Assembly (NCBI GenBank): GCA_900554695.1
Contig: USHV01000007.1
Location: 1-64,000, forward strand
Origin: an uncultured Prevotella sp.
GTDB taxonomy: Bacteria; Bacteroidota; Bacteroidia; Bacteroidales; Bacteroidaceae
Length of the DNA: 64,000 bases
Reading direction: 5' to 3'
Part shown: positions 1 through 8,074 of the stretch, in pieces
Layout: each line of letters starts with the position of its first letter
Numbering within the stretch: the stretch's first letter is position 1
Notes under the pieces: model-generated
Databases searched by the model: none
What the model was told of the DNA's origin: nothing
Seen by the model: only the letters and a program-made list of their open reading frames with translations
Program-made: the position numbers and the translations under genes

Positions 1-2849
1 CAATCAACGTGCCGGTGGGCACAGAGCTCCAGATCACTTATCTGGGCATGGTTCCAAAGACCGTCAAAGCGGCTCACAACATGCGTATCGTACTCGAATC
101 GGACAGCCACACACTTGAAGGTGTCGTTGTAACTGGTTACGGTTCGGCACGTAAACTCGGAACCATCGCAGGTTCAGTTTCCTCTGTGTCAGGTGAAGCT
201 CTTTCGCTTCGTCCGTCAGCCAACGTGAGTGATGCTTTGCAGGGACAGGTAGCCGGTCTGCAGGTGTTCACATCTTCAGGTGAGCCTTCAGCAACATCAT
301 CAATGACCATCCGTGGTGTGACATCAATCAACGCGTCCACAGAACCTCTTTACATATTGGATGGAAGTGAGATCTCATCAAACACATTTGTGTCACTCAA
401 CCCGAATGATATAGAGAACATCACAGTATTGAAGGATGCTTCTTCTACAGCCATCTACGGTTCACGTGCCGCAAACGGTGTCGTAATCATCACTTCAAAG
501 AAAGGTAAGTTCGGCGAGGCTCCTACAGTTACTGTATCAGCCCAGTATTCATTATCGCAGGTTGCACACGATGGAACAGAGGTGATGAACGCCAACCAGT
601 GGTTCAAGTTCCAGGAAATGATGAGTCCGTCAAATCTGACAAATGAGTCTTTCCAGGCAATGAAGAATTATTACCAGAAGTACAATATCGGAACCGATTG
701 GGTTAAACGTTTCCTTGGCAATACTTCTCCAATAGCTCAGATTGATGCCAGCGTGCGTGGAGGTTCTCAGAACAGCGCTTATCTTGTTTCTTTTTCTCAT
801 TATACAGCAGATGGTTTGTACGACGATTCGAACATGCGTCGTGAGACATTGCGCGCTAACCTGGAGTTCAATATTACTCCGTGGTTGAAGATTGGAACAA
901 ATTCAAACCTTGCATACACTAAGACACAGACAACACTTGTCATAAACGATGATGTAACAAATCTCTATAACAAGCCATGGGCTGCCCATGCATATCTTCC
1001 AACACAGCCGACTAACGAAATACTCGGTCTTGCTTATAATCCGGATGGAACCATCGATTATGCAAACAGTGAATTCAATGGATACGGTGAAGAACTTAAA
1101 TGGTATTCATTGAATGCCCAACAGGGAACATTCAACCCGGACTATCTGGCAAGCAAACAGCCGGAGATACAGCGCCGAGTGCGTATAAACGAAAATGCAT
1201 ACGTGAACATCAACCCAATTAAGGGACTTAACCTGCGCTCGGCAATCGGTCTTGACTGGAATGATTTGAGAGATTCATACAAGACTTATAATCTTGTGGA
1301 TGACGGATTCGGTGATAAGATACCGACCGGTCAGGCTTCTGAGACATTCTCAAATTTCTATCGTTGGACTGTAACAAATACGGCAGAGTATAAGTTCAAT
1401 TTCCTCAGAAATCACGATGTTACAGTATTGCTCGGTCAGGAATCAATGATGAGTAAGACATCTGCATTCGGAGCATCTCGTACAGGTCTTGTAGACAACC
1501 GTCTTATGCTTCTCAGCTCTACATCAAATTCTTCACCTACAGTTCCGTCACAGTCTATATCAGAGGAAGTGCGCAACTCATGGTTCGGAATGCTTAACTA
1601 TTCTTACGCAGACAAATACTTCGTTGACCTCAGTATCCGCCGTGACGGTTCATCTCTCTTTGCAGAGAACCATCGCTGGGGTACATTCGGTGCTGCCGCA
1701 TTCATGTGGAATGTTTCAAATGAAGACTTTATGGATGTTACAAAAGACTGGCTCAAGGACCTCCAGTTCCGCGTAAGCTATGGTTCGACAGGTAACTCAG
1801 GTCTTCCGCAGGCATACATGGCACTCGGCCTTGTAGGTGCTTCAAGCTCAATGTATATTAATTCTTCAGGAACAGTTATCGCAAACCCAAGTAACCCTGA
1901 TCTTACATGGGAGAAGGTAAAGACTTTCAATATCGGTCTGTCGGGCCGTCTGTTCGATCGCGTAGATTTCGACTTGCAGTATTATAATAAGGTAACATCT
2001 GATATGTTGATGTCTATACCTTATTCTTATACAACTGGTTTCAGCTCTGGATACGGAAATGTTGCTGAGATGTATAACCGCGGTTTTGATTTTACTATCG
2101 GTGTTGACATTATCAAGAACAAGGACTGGTACTGGAATGTAAAGGTTAACGGAAACTACAACAAGAATAAGGTTACAAAACTTTTCCAAGGACTCGACTC
2201 TTATGTACTCGGTGACTTCCAGATGCTTGAAGTAGGTCACGACATGGGTGAATATTATATGGTTCGTTGGAGCCACGTTGATCCGACCGATGGTGAGAGC
2301 GTATGGCTCGACAAGGACGGCAACTACACAAAGGTATATTCAGAGGATAACCGTGTACAGACAGGCAAGAGCTGGATTGCTCCGTGGTCAGGCGGTCTCT
2401 CTACAACAGTAGCATGGAAAGGCCTGCAGCTCGATGTTCAGTTCTCCGGTATGTTCGACCGTTACATGTTCAATAACGAGCGTATGTGGCTCGAGGATCC
2501 GCAGGCAAACGGAAGATACAACATGGCTGCTTCAATGCTTAACATGTGGATGAAGCCGGGTGATGTAACAAATATTCCTGCTGCCAGCGTACTGCGTCAG
2601 CCTGATACAATGTGGCTTGAGGATGCTTCGTTCGTACGTCTGAAATTCCTTCAGCTTTCTTACACACTCCCGAAGAAATGGATGGATGAGACAGGTTTCA
2701 TCAAAGGTGCAAAGGTATTCTTCGTAGGCCGCAACCTGCTTACCTTCACCGGTTACCAGGGCTACGATCCTGAGGTGAACAACACAATGACGTTCGGTGA
2801 CTATCCGAATACACGCCAGTTCTCTTTCGGAGCACAGCTTACATTCTGA
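1..2849 (+). CDS. SusC-like TonB-dependent outer-membrane receptor, 5' end cut by the window
   Basis: Imports oligosaccharides or peptides across the outer membrane, driven by TonB, together with the SusD-like lipoprotein encoded next. The frame is open from base 3, so the true start, signal peptide and most of the carboxypeptidase-D-like N-terminal domain lie upstream. What remains begins with the end of that domain (ITYLGM), then the VVVTGYG segment that opens the plug, the plug itself (QGQVAGLQV, TIRGVTSIN, PLYILDG, LKDASSTAIYGSRAANGV, all typical of SusC), and a long beta-barrel ending in FSFGAQLTF with a terminal Phe as in outer-membrane barrels. About 946 residues are visible. The substrate cannot be read from sequence; a downstream protease gene suggests protein or glycoprotein. 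Family assignment is very secure. Confidence 0.96.
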   Translation, partial: INVPVGTELQITYLGMVPKTVKAAHNMRIVLESDSHTLEGVVVTGYGSARKLGTIAGSVSSVSGEALSLRPSANVSDALQGQVAGLQVFTSSGEPSATSSMTIRGVTSINASTEPLYILDGSEISSNTFVSLNPNDIENITVLKDASSTAIYGSRAANGVVIITSKKGKFGEAPTVTVSAQYSLSQVAHDGTEVMNANQWFKFQEMMSPSNLTNESFQAMKNYYQKYNIGTDWVKRFLGNTSPIAQIDASVRGGSQNSAYLVSFSHYTADGLYDDSNMRRETLRANLEFNITPWLKIGTNSNLAYTKTQTTLVINDDVTNLYNKPWAAHAYLPTQPTNEILGLAYNPDGTIDYANSEFNGYGEELKWYSLNAQQGTFNPDYLASKQPEIQRRVRINENAYVNINPIKGLNLRSAIGLDWNDLRDSYKTYNLVDDGFGDKIPTGQASETFSNFYRWTVTNTAEYKFNFLRNHDVTVLLGQESMMSKTSAFGASRTGLVDNRLMLLSSTSNSSPTVPSQSISEEVRNSWFGMLNYSYADKYFVDLSIRRDGSSLFAENHRWGTFGAAAFMWNVSNEDFMDVTKDWLKDLQFRVSYGSTGNSGLPQAYMALGLVGASSSMYINSSGTVIANPSNPDLTWEKVKTFNIGLSGRLFDRVDFDLQYYNKVTSDMLMSIPYSYTTGFSSGYGNVAEMYNRGFDFTIGVDIIKNKDWYWNVKVNGNYNKNKVTKLFQGLDSYVLGDFQMLEVGHDMGEYYMVRWSHVDPTDGESVWLDKDGNYTKVYSEDNRVQTGKSWIAPWSGGLSTTVAWKGLQLDVQFSGMFDRYMFNNERMWLEDPQANGRYNMAASMLNMWMKPGDVTNIPAASVLRQPDTMWLEDASFVRLKFLQLSYTLPKKWMDETGFIKGAKVFFVGRNLLTFTGYQGYDPEVNNTMTFGDYPNTRQFSFGAQLTF

Positions 2850-2887
2850 TCATCAAGATGTATAATATAAATAAAGCAAACATTAAA

Positions 2888-4423
2888 ATGAACAAATATA
2901 TATTATTACCGGTTCTGGCATTAACGCTTACACTCGCATCATGCGACATGGACAAGAATCCTTATAATGCCATTCCTGAAGGTGAGGCTCTTATGACGCC
3001 TACCGATTTCACAAACATGAGCGTACCTCTCTATACAGGTATGCGTGGATTTGTCGGGAGCAGTTACTTCTGCACAGGTCCTGATGAGCAGAGCGATGAT
3101 TTCAACGCTACTGTCAGCGCAGGAATAAGCGACCTGCACAGATGGGATTTCAATACAAGTCTCCGCTCCGGTGAGTCTTTGTATTCAAGCTGTCTTAGTA
3201 TGATTGCCAGCGCAAACTTCATCATCGACGGCTACAACAAGTGCGACATGTCTAACAAAAACCTATTTACAGATGAAGCCATTGCTACGGTTAAGAATGT
3301 AAAGGGTGAGGCTTTCTTCGTACGTGCTTACTTCCTGTTCAATCTTGCACAGTTCTTCTGCGCTGATTATGACGAAAGTATTGCTGACGAAAAGAACAGC
3401 GGTGTTTCTTATCGCACAGACTATTATCCTTCGTCAAACTCTGCCACATATCCGGCACGCAAGACTTTGCGTGAGACATACAAGCAGATTACCGACGACC
3501 TTGACAGCGCTCTTCTGTATGTCAATGTAGCAGGAGAACAATCTAACTATTATATCTCAGTTGATGCTGTAAAGGCAATGCAGGCACGTGTTGCTTTGGC
3601 GATGGACGATTATACCACAGCTGCAGAAAAGGCGACAGAGGTTATTGGAACCAACACTTATACACTTGCCGGTTCTGTTGACAGACTTACTCAAATGTGG
3701 GCCGGTAACTTTGATACAGAAACTATCTTCAAACTGGCTGCAAGTGAACCATCTCAGTTGTCTTCGCAGACTGGTCTGCAGTATCTGCCTTACACATCAG
3801 GTGGTGCACCGGGATATGTTCCTACACAGACTGTCCTTGATCTTTATTCGGATGATGATTATCGTAAGAGTGTTTATTTCCTGCCACTGACATTCCAGAC
3901 AAGTACTGGTGTTGTTGGTAATGTGCTTGCGTTCAACAAATATCCGGAGAAAGCATATCCATACGAGGCAACTAGTGCTTACGACTATGCACGATTCACC
4001 ATTGAGCCTAAAGTGATCCGTATTTCTGAAATGTATCTTATTGCAGCAGAGGCATACGCACAACTTGCAAAGACAGACGGATCATATCTTACTAAAGCAG
4101 CTCAGTATCTGAATGACTTCAAGTTAAAGCGTATTGCAAACTATAAGACTGAGACATACTCTTCAACAGACAGAATAATGACCGAAATCAGAAACGAGCG
4201 TCATCGTGAGTTCCTTGGTGAAGGTATGCGCCTGCTCGATCTGAAGCGCTGGCACATGGGCATAACACGCGGTGTGCCGCAGCAGGAAGACATCTGCGCA
4301 ATGCCGGGTGCTGATTATTCGACAGGTCTTACCAAGCCTGCAGACGATTACCACTTCGTATGGCCTATACCTCAGCATGAGATGAATACAAATCCTCAGA
4401 TCGTGCAGAACCCGGGTTATTAA
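2888..4423 (+). CDS. SusD/RagB-like nutrient-binding lipoprotein
   Basis: Surface lipoprotein that lids the SusC barrel and captures the substrate. The start at 2888 gives a clean lipoprotein signal (MNKYILLPVLALTLTLASC) with the lipidated Cys followed by DMDKNP. An in-frame ATG at 2858, nine bases after the susC stop, would add ten polar residues ahead of the signal peptide and is less likely. SusD landmarks are visible: KNVKGEAFFVRAYFLFNLAQFF in the TPR-like helical region, RISEMYLIAAEAYAQLA, the RNERHREFLGEGMRLLDLKRW block, and the terminal VWPIPQHEMNTNPQIVQNPGY typical of the family. About 511 residues, usual for SusD. Clearly co-transcribed with the SusC gene. Confidence 0.96.
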   Translation: MNKYILLPVLALTLTLASCDMDKNPYNAIPEGEALMTPTDFTNMSVPLYTGMRGFVGSSYFCTGPDEQSDDFNATVSAGISDLHRWDFNTSLRSGESLYSSCLSMIASANFIIDGYNKCDMSNKNLFTDEAIATVKNVKGEAFFVRAYFLFNLAQFFCADYDESIADEKNSGVSYRTDYYPSSNSATYPARKTLRETYKQITDDLDSALLYVNVAGEQSNYYISVDAVKAMQARVALAMDDYTTAAEKATEVIGTNTYTLAGSVDRLTQMWAGNFDTETIFKLAASEPSQLSSQTGLQYLPYTSGGAPGYVPTQTVLDLYSDDDYRKSVYFLPLTFQTSTGVVGNVLAFNKYPEKAYPYEATSAYDYARFTIEPKVIRISEMYLIAAEAYAQLAKTDGSYLTKAAQYLNDFKLKRIANYKTETYSSTDRIMTEIRNERHREFLGEGMRLLDLKRWHMGITRGVPQQEDICAMPGADYSTGLTKPADDYHFVWPIPQHEMNTNPQIVQNPGY

Positions 4424-4454
4424 TTCAACCAAATCCATTTAAAGTAAAACAATT

Positions 4455-5366
4455 ATGAAAAAAATAAAATTATTCATGCTCATGGTGGCAGTCCTGCCAT
4501 TCTTCGCATCATGCTCTGAAGATGACGTGAATACAGAAGAATGCACTGTCGGATTTGTGAGCAATGCCATTACTGTAGAAGAGACTGCAGGTTATGTTCA
4601 GGTACCTATAACAGTCAGCGGACATCGTAATGGTCCGGTACGCGTGAAGATAGAATCGGCTACTGTAGGTGAGGACGGAGCTGTTGAAGGCGAGAACTAT
4701 ACAATAACTGACAAGACGCTGAATCTTAACAGCGATACTCTCAGCACCGGAACTATAAATGTAGAGGTGAAGGTGATTGACGATAGTAAGATCAACAATG
4801 ACCGTCAGTTCACTCTTACAATAGTTTCTGCAGAAGGTGCAGAGATAACAAGCCAGCAGACAACAGTAACTATTTCAGACAACGATGCAGACTTCTACAA
4901 AGCATTCGCAGGAGAGTGGACTTTCTCTGCAACAAATCTTGACGGTGCTAAGACAACATTCCCTGTAACTATAAAGGCTGCTGCAGAAGGAAGTTCTGAC
5001 TATGAGAGCGTACTCACATGTGAGGCTGCAAACATAATGGGTGCCGGTGAGACATATTCATGGAAATTTGAATATAAGTTCAATCAGGAATCCATGTCAG
5101 GACAACTCGGACTTGTCTGTGGTGAAGAAATCTCTTATATGCCTGACTACGGTTATCATCTGATGTGGCTGTTCGGTCCAGCTAATGACCACAATAGCGT
5201 TTATCAGGGAGTGTTCCCGATAGAGTGGTCATTGACAGAGGAAGGAACAATACCTAACACTTTGACGTTTGATCCGGAATACTGTATCTGGCTCTATGTT
5301 CGGACAGACGACGGTCAGGGTGGATATCTTGACATCTTCGATAACGTCACTCTGACACGAAACTAA
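4455..5366 (+). CDS. Calx-beta-like surface lipoprotein, third gene of the SusCD operon
   Basis: A 303-residue lipoprotein: signal peptide then FFASC with the acidic SEDD that often follows surface-exposed lipoproteins in Bacteroidetes. Residues about 30-150 look like a Calx-beta-type beta sandwich (VEETAGYVQVPITVSG, then VEVKVIDDSKINNDRQFTLTI and TVTISDND). Residues about 150-303 form a separate domain (FAGEWTFSATN onward) resembling small beta-barrel substrate-binding domains, not identified further. It lies 31 bases after susD and is followed by a strong terminator, so it ends the operon. In Sus-type loci this position usually encodes an accessory surface glycan- or ligand-binding protein (SusE/F-like position); that role is inferred from position, not from a recognised family. 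Confidence 0.8.
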   Translation: MKKIKLFMLMVAVLPFFASCSEDDVNTEECTVGFVSNAITVEETAGYVQVPITVSGHRNGPVRVKIESATVGEDGAVEGENYTITDKTLNLNSDTLSTGTINVEVKVIDDSKINNDRQFTLTIVSAEGAEITSQQTTVTISDNDADFYKAFAGEWTFSATNLDGAKTTFPVTIKAAAEGSSDYESVLTCEAANIMGAGETYSWKFEYKFNQESMSGQLGLVCGEEISYMPDYGYHLMWLFGPANDHNSVYQGVFPIEWSLTEEGTIPNTLTFDPEYCIWLYVRTDDGQGGYLDIFDNVTLTRN

Positions 5367-5381
5367 TTGACAATGAATTTA

Positions 5382-5428
5382 AGGACACGGCATATCCTTC
5401 AATGGGATATGCCATGTCCTTTTTTTGA
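5382..5428 (+). terminator. Rho-independent terminator of the SusCD operon
   Basis: AGGACACGGCATATCC pairs, with one mismatch, with GGATATGCCATGTCCT across a short TTCAATG loop, followed by seven T residues. It separates the SusC/SusD/lipoprotein operon from the protease gene, which must therefore have its own promoter or depend on read-through. Confidence 0.9.
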
Positions 5429-5459
5429 AAACATCAAACTTTAAAACCTGAAATATATT

Positions 5460-7124
5460 ATGAAGAAATTTTTATCATTGCTTGTGCTGTCTTTGATGAC
5501 AGTATCCGTTCTCGGAGGTCCAAGAAGCGTGGAGGATATGATGAATGCTGCAAGAAAAGTCATCAAGCTTCGTCCTTCCATGCATTCTGCAGGTGCAAGC
5601 CAGAAACTTGAGGTATTGCAGAAAGGACAGATGCTTAATGTCATCGGTTACAAGAACGGTGGATTCGCAGTCATTGCTACAGATGATAACTTTGCGCCAG
5701 TACTTGGTTATTCTGATACACAGTTCACCACCGACAACATGCCGCCTGCCATGCAATGGTGGATGAATATGACGGAGAATGCCTTGCAGACAGCCCTTGA
5801 GAACGGCGAAGAGGTTAAGTCTGCTGCGGAGTTGCGTAGCGCAGAATATCCGGAAGCAGTGGCTGAACTTCTTACAACCAGATGGGATCAGATGACACCA
5901 TACAATAAAGAACTTGTAAGAATCACTGGCAAGAGCTATCCAACAGGCTGTATGGCTACAGCCATGGCACAGATAATGAAATATCATTCATATCCTGTGA
6001 CAGGTCAGGGATACAAGGGATATGCCATCGATGGCAAGAACGGTAACTACGATTTCGAAAGTACTACCTATCAGTACGACAATATGCTCGATGTCTATTC
6101 TGGAAACAATTACACCACAGAGCAGGCCGATGCTGTTGCAAAGCTGATGCTTCATTGTGGTGTTGCCGTGGACATGAATTACGGTCTTAATGGCAGCGGT
6201 TCGTACAGTAATGATGCTTCTGTGGCGCTTAACAAGTATTTCAAGTACAACACACGGCTTTACACACGCGACATATATACAAAGGCAGAGTGGATGAATA
6301 TGATTTTCGAGGAGATAAGCAACGGACGTCCTATTCTCTATGGTGGTGTTACAGCACAGAATGCCGGTCATGCGTTTGTATTCGACGGTTACGATGCTGA
6401 TGGTCTTGTGCATGTAAACTGGGGATGGAGTGGTAGCGGCAATGGATATTTTGAGGTTGCGTTGCTCAACTCCAACACAGGAAGCTATTCGTACAGTCAG
6501 GATATGATCCTGATGCACACATCCGATGCGCCAGAATTGCCTTATATCTCACAGTGGGGTATAATGCCTTCAATAACCTGGATTACCAGTGGCGGACAGA
6601 CATACGAAACAGTTGGAAAGTTCGAGGTAAAGAATGTAGGTACAATGCTTCTGTGTGTTTGTTCAAATCTTATGAACTGTGATGTGAACAGTTTCAGCGG
6701 AAACCTCGCTCTTATGGCTGAGCCTGTCAATGGAGGAAACGTTGTAACACTTAGAAGTGAGAAACTCAGTAACTTTGCTTATCGCAGCGTTTATCCGCAA
6801 AATGCTCGTGATTACAGTGTGTCGGTAAGTACATCCGGTCTTGCAGACGGCACTTATAAGATTTATCTTGCTACAAAAGCGACAACAGAGTCAGAGTGGC
6901 AGCCTGTTCATTTCAACGAAGATATCAACGGCGCATATATGTTGACTATCTCTGACGGCAATGCTACGGTGACCACCGGCATTAATAATGTTGTGACAGA
7001 GGAGACCGGCAAAGCTTCTGACAACCGCATATACAGTATCGACGGACGTTATGTCGGCACCGATGTAGATAAACTCGACCGTGGAATGTACATCAAGAAC
7101 GGTGTGAAGTTCATAAAGAAATAA
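5460..7124 (+). CDS. Secreted C10-family (streptopain/SpeB-like) cysteine protease
   Basis: Extracellular papain-fold endopeptidase, family C10. A short N-terminal signal (MKKFLSLLVLSLMTVSVLGG) precedes a propeptide-like region (about 21-130, with GGFAVIATDD as in Spi/C10 proregions). The catalytic Cys is at about 164 in SYPTGCMATAMAQIMKYH and the catalytic His at about 304 in NAGHAFVFDGYDADGLVHVNWGWSG, whose N320-W321 supply the Asn/Trp of the active site. About 350-500 is a beta-rich domain. The last 45 residues (NRIYSIDGRYVGTDVDKLDRGMYIKNG) resemble the short C-terminal secretion or anchoring tails of Prevotella-like bacteria. Length 554 residues, within the zymogen range. It lies 94 bases after the SusCD operon across a terminator. 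Target proteins are unknown. Confidence 0.93.
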   Translation: MKKFLSLLVLSLMTVSVLGGPRSVEDMMNAARKVIKLRPSMHSAGASQKLEVLQKGQMLNVIGYKNGGFAVIATDDNFAPVLGYSDTQFTTDNMPPAMQWWMNMTENALQTALENGEEVKSAAELRSAEYPEAVAELLTTRWDQMTPYNKELVRITGKSYPTGCMATAMAQIMKYHSYPVTGQGYKGYAIDGKNGNYDFESTTYQYDNMLDVYSGNNYTTEQADAVAKLMLHCGVAVDMNYGLNGSGSYSNDASVALNKYFKYNTRLYTRDIYTKAEWMNMIFEEISNGRPILYGGVTAQNAGHAFVFDGYDADGLVHVNWGWSGSGNGYFEVALLNSNTGSYSYSQDMILMHTSDAPELPYISQWGIMPSITWITSGGQTYETVGKFEVKNVGTMLLCVCSNLMNCDVNSFSGNLALMAEPVNGGNVVTLRSEKLSNFAYRSVYPQNARDYSVSVSTSGLADGTYKIYLATKATTESEWQPVHFNEDINGAYMLTISDGNATVTTGINNVVTEETGKASDNRIYSIDGRYVGTDVDKLDRGMYIKNGVKFIKK

Positions 7125-7240
7125 TATCTGCCATGCGCCTGTGACGGTGCGTCTGGAAGTCATCACCCGTTGATGACAGACCGGCAAACAACACTCCGTC
7201 ACGCTTTCAGGCATCCTTACATGGCCTAGAGGCAAAAGAT

Positions 7241-7286
7241 AAAGAGTCATATCATCGCCTGTAACAGGACATGATATGACTCTTTT
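7241..7286 (+). terminator. Rho-independent terminator after the C10 protease gene
   Basis: AAAGAGTCATATCAT pairs with ATGATATGACTCTTTT around a 15-base loop. The 3' arm ends in four Ts and pairs with A residues of the 5' arm, so the hairpin can act on both strands. It lies about 115 bases past the protease stop. Confidence 0.88.
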
Positions 7287-7388
7287 CTATTTATCAGAAA
7301 TCCGGTGGAGAGCGGTTATGATAAAAAAGCCTGCGGCTTCGCTCTCGTATCGGCGTTGTTTTCTTCTGCTGAAAGTAAATCAATCAGG

Positions 7389-7560
7389 GCACTTTCAGAT
7401 TTTCAGTATCCTGCGGTTTCTCCGTACGAGTTTTCTGTTCTACCCCGAAAAATAAATGAGTATTTGCGGGCTGACTCTCCTTCGGACGCAAATTCTCGAA
7501 AAATAAGAGACTTACGCAAAATGCTGGACATCAGCAACTTGCATCCAAGAGACATTTTTT
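7389..7560 (+). repeat. Leader segment of intergenic repeat element, copy 1
   Basis: This non-coding stretch aligns over roughly 170 bases with the reverse complement of 12725-12885. Shared blocks include TCTACCCCGAAAAATAA, GAGTATTTGCGG, CTTCGG, CGCAAAT and AAAATAAGAG. At 7460-7468 and 7487-7495 the arms GTATTTGCG and CGCAAATTC can form a stem with an 18-base loop; the other copy has the same stem and loop length. A 22-bp array begins at 7568, just to the right. Short open frames on both strands here are by-products of the repeat and differ between copies. Function unknown. Confidence 0.75.
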
Positions 7561-7567
7561 CATTATG

Positions 7568-7677
7568 CAATAAGCACTGTTTCAGCACATGATATGGCCC
7601 GTTTCAGAGGCTAATATGCGCAATATCACACCATGAAATGGGCAAAACCGGAGGCTGAAACAGGCACTATCGGAACG
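7568..7677 (+). repeat. 22-bp degenerate palindromic array D (about five units)
   Basis: Unit starts at 7568, 7590, 7612, 7634 and 7656 are exactly 22 bases apart. Most begin with T-G/A-A-T/A-A and carry GG or GC in the middle and a TTTC- or ATC-type block near position 13-17. The units at 7590 and 7634 (TGATATGGCCC..., TGAAATGGGC...) are closest to the family consensus. Phase decays after 7677. The array lies between convergent genes (the protease and a glycosidase). Not a CRISPR: no exact repeat, no distinct spacer, no cas gene. Confidence 0.7.
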
Positions 7678-8074
7678 CAAGACGAATTATCCGAGGTTGC
7701 ACATCAGGGTATACGACAAGGCTGTCAGGCCGGAACAAGCCTTTTAGATGCAGGATTTAATATTTCTTTACATTTCTTTCGCGATTTTCTTTTGTCAAAA
7801 AAAAGTCAAGAAAATCTATAAGTTCTCCGTCCGAGTTTTCTTTAAAAACGCAGATATCAGGCGTCGGGAAATCATTTGAAAAGATGCGTCCTTCTTGCGG
7901 TGATGATTTGCCGGTTGTGGCGATGCGGATTTATCGTCACGTGAGGAAAGGCCTGTCGCGTTTTATGTCATAATGTGTTGTCAGGAAGTTTTCCTGCATC
8001 CTATGGCATTTCATGAACAAGACCAATCCCCACGGATTTCTGCCGAGCCTTCTTTCATTCTTTCGTTTCTGATT
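7678..8074. other. Remaining intergenic sequence, no gene seen
   Basis: About 400 bases between array D and the stop of the minus-strand glycosidase gene. It contains an AT-rich patch near 7780-7820 with an imperfect hairpin (GATTTTCTTTTG and CAAGAAAATC around an A-rich loop). The short open frames on either strand lack family resemblance, signal peptides or convincing starts. No RNA gene is recognised. Confidence 0.5.

Noticed and set aside
7305..7592. Small gene on either strand in the leader of copy 1
   Set aside because: The open frames follow the repeat, are not kept as frames in the inverted copy, and lack family resemblance or a translation context.
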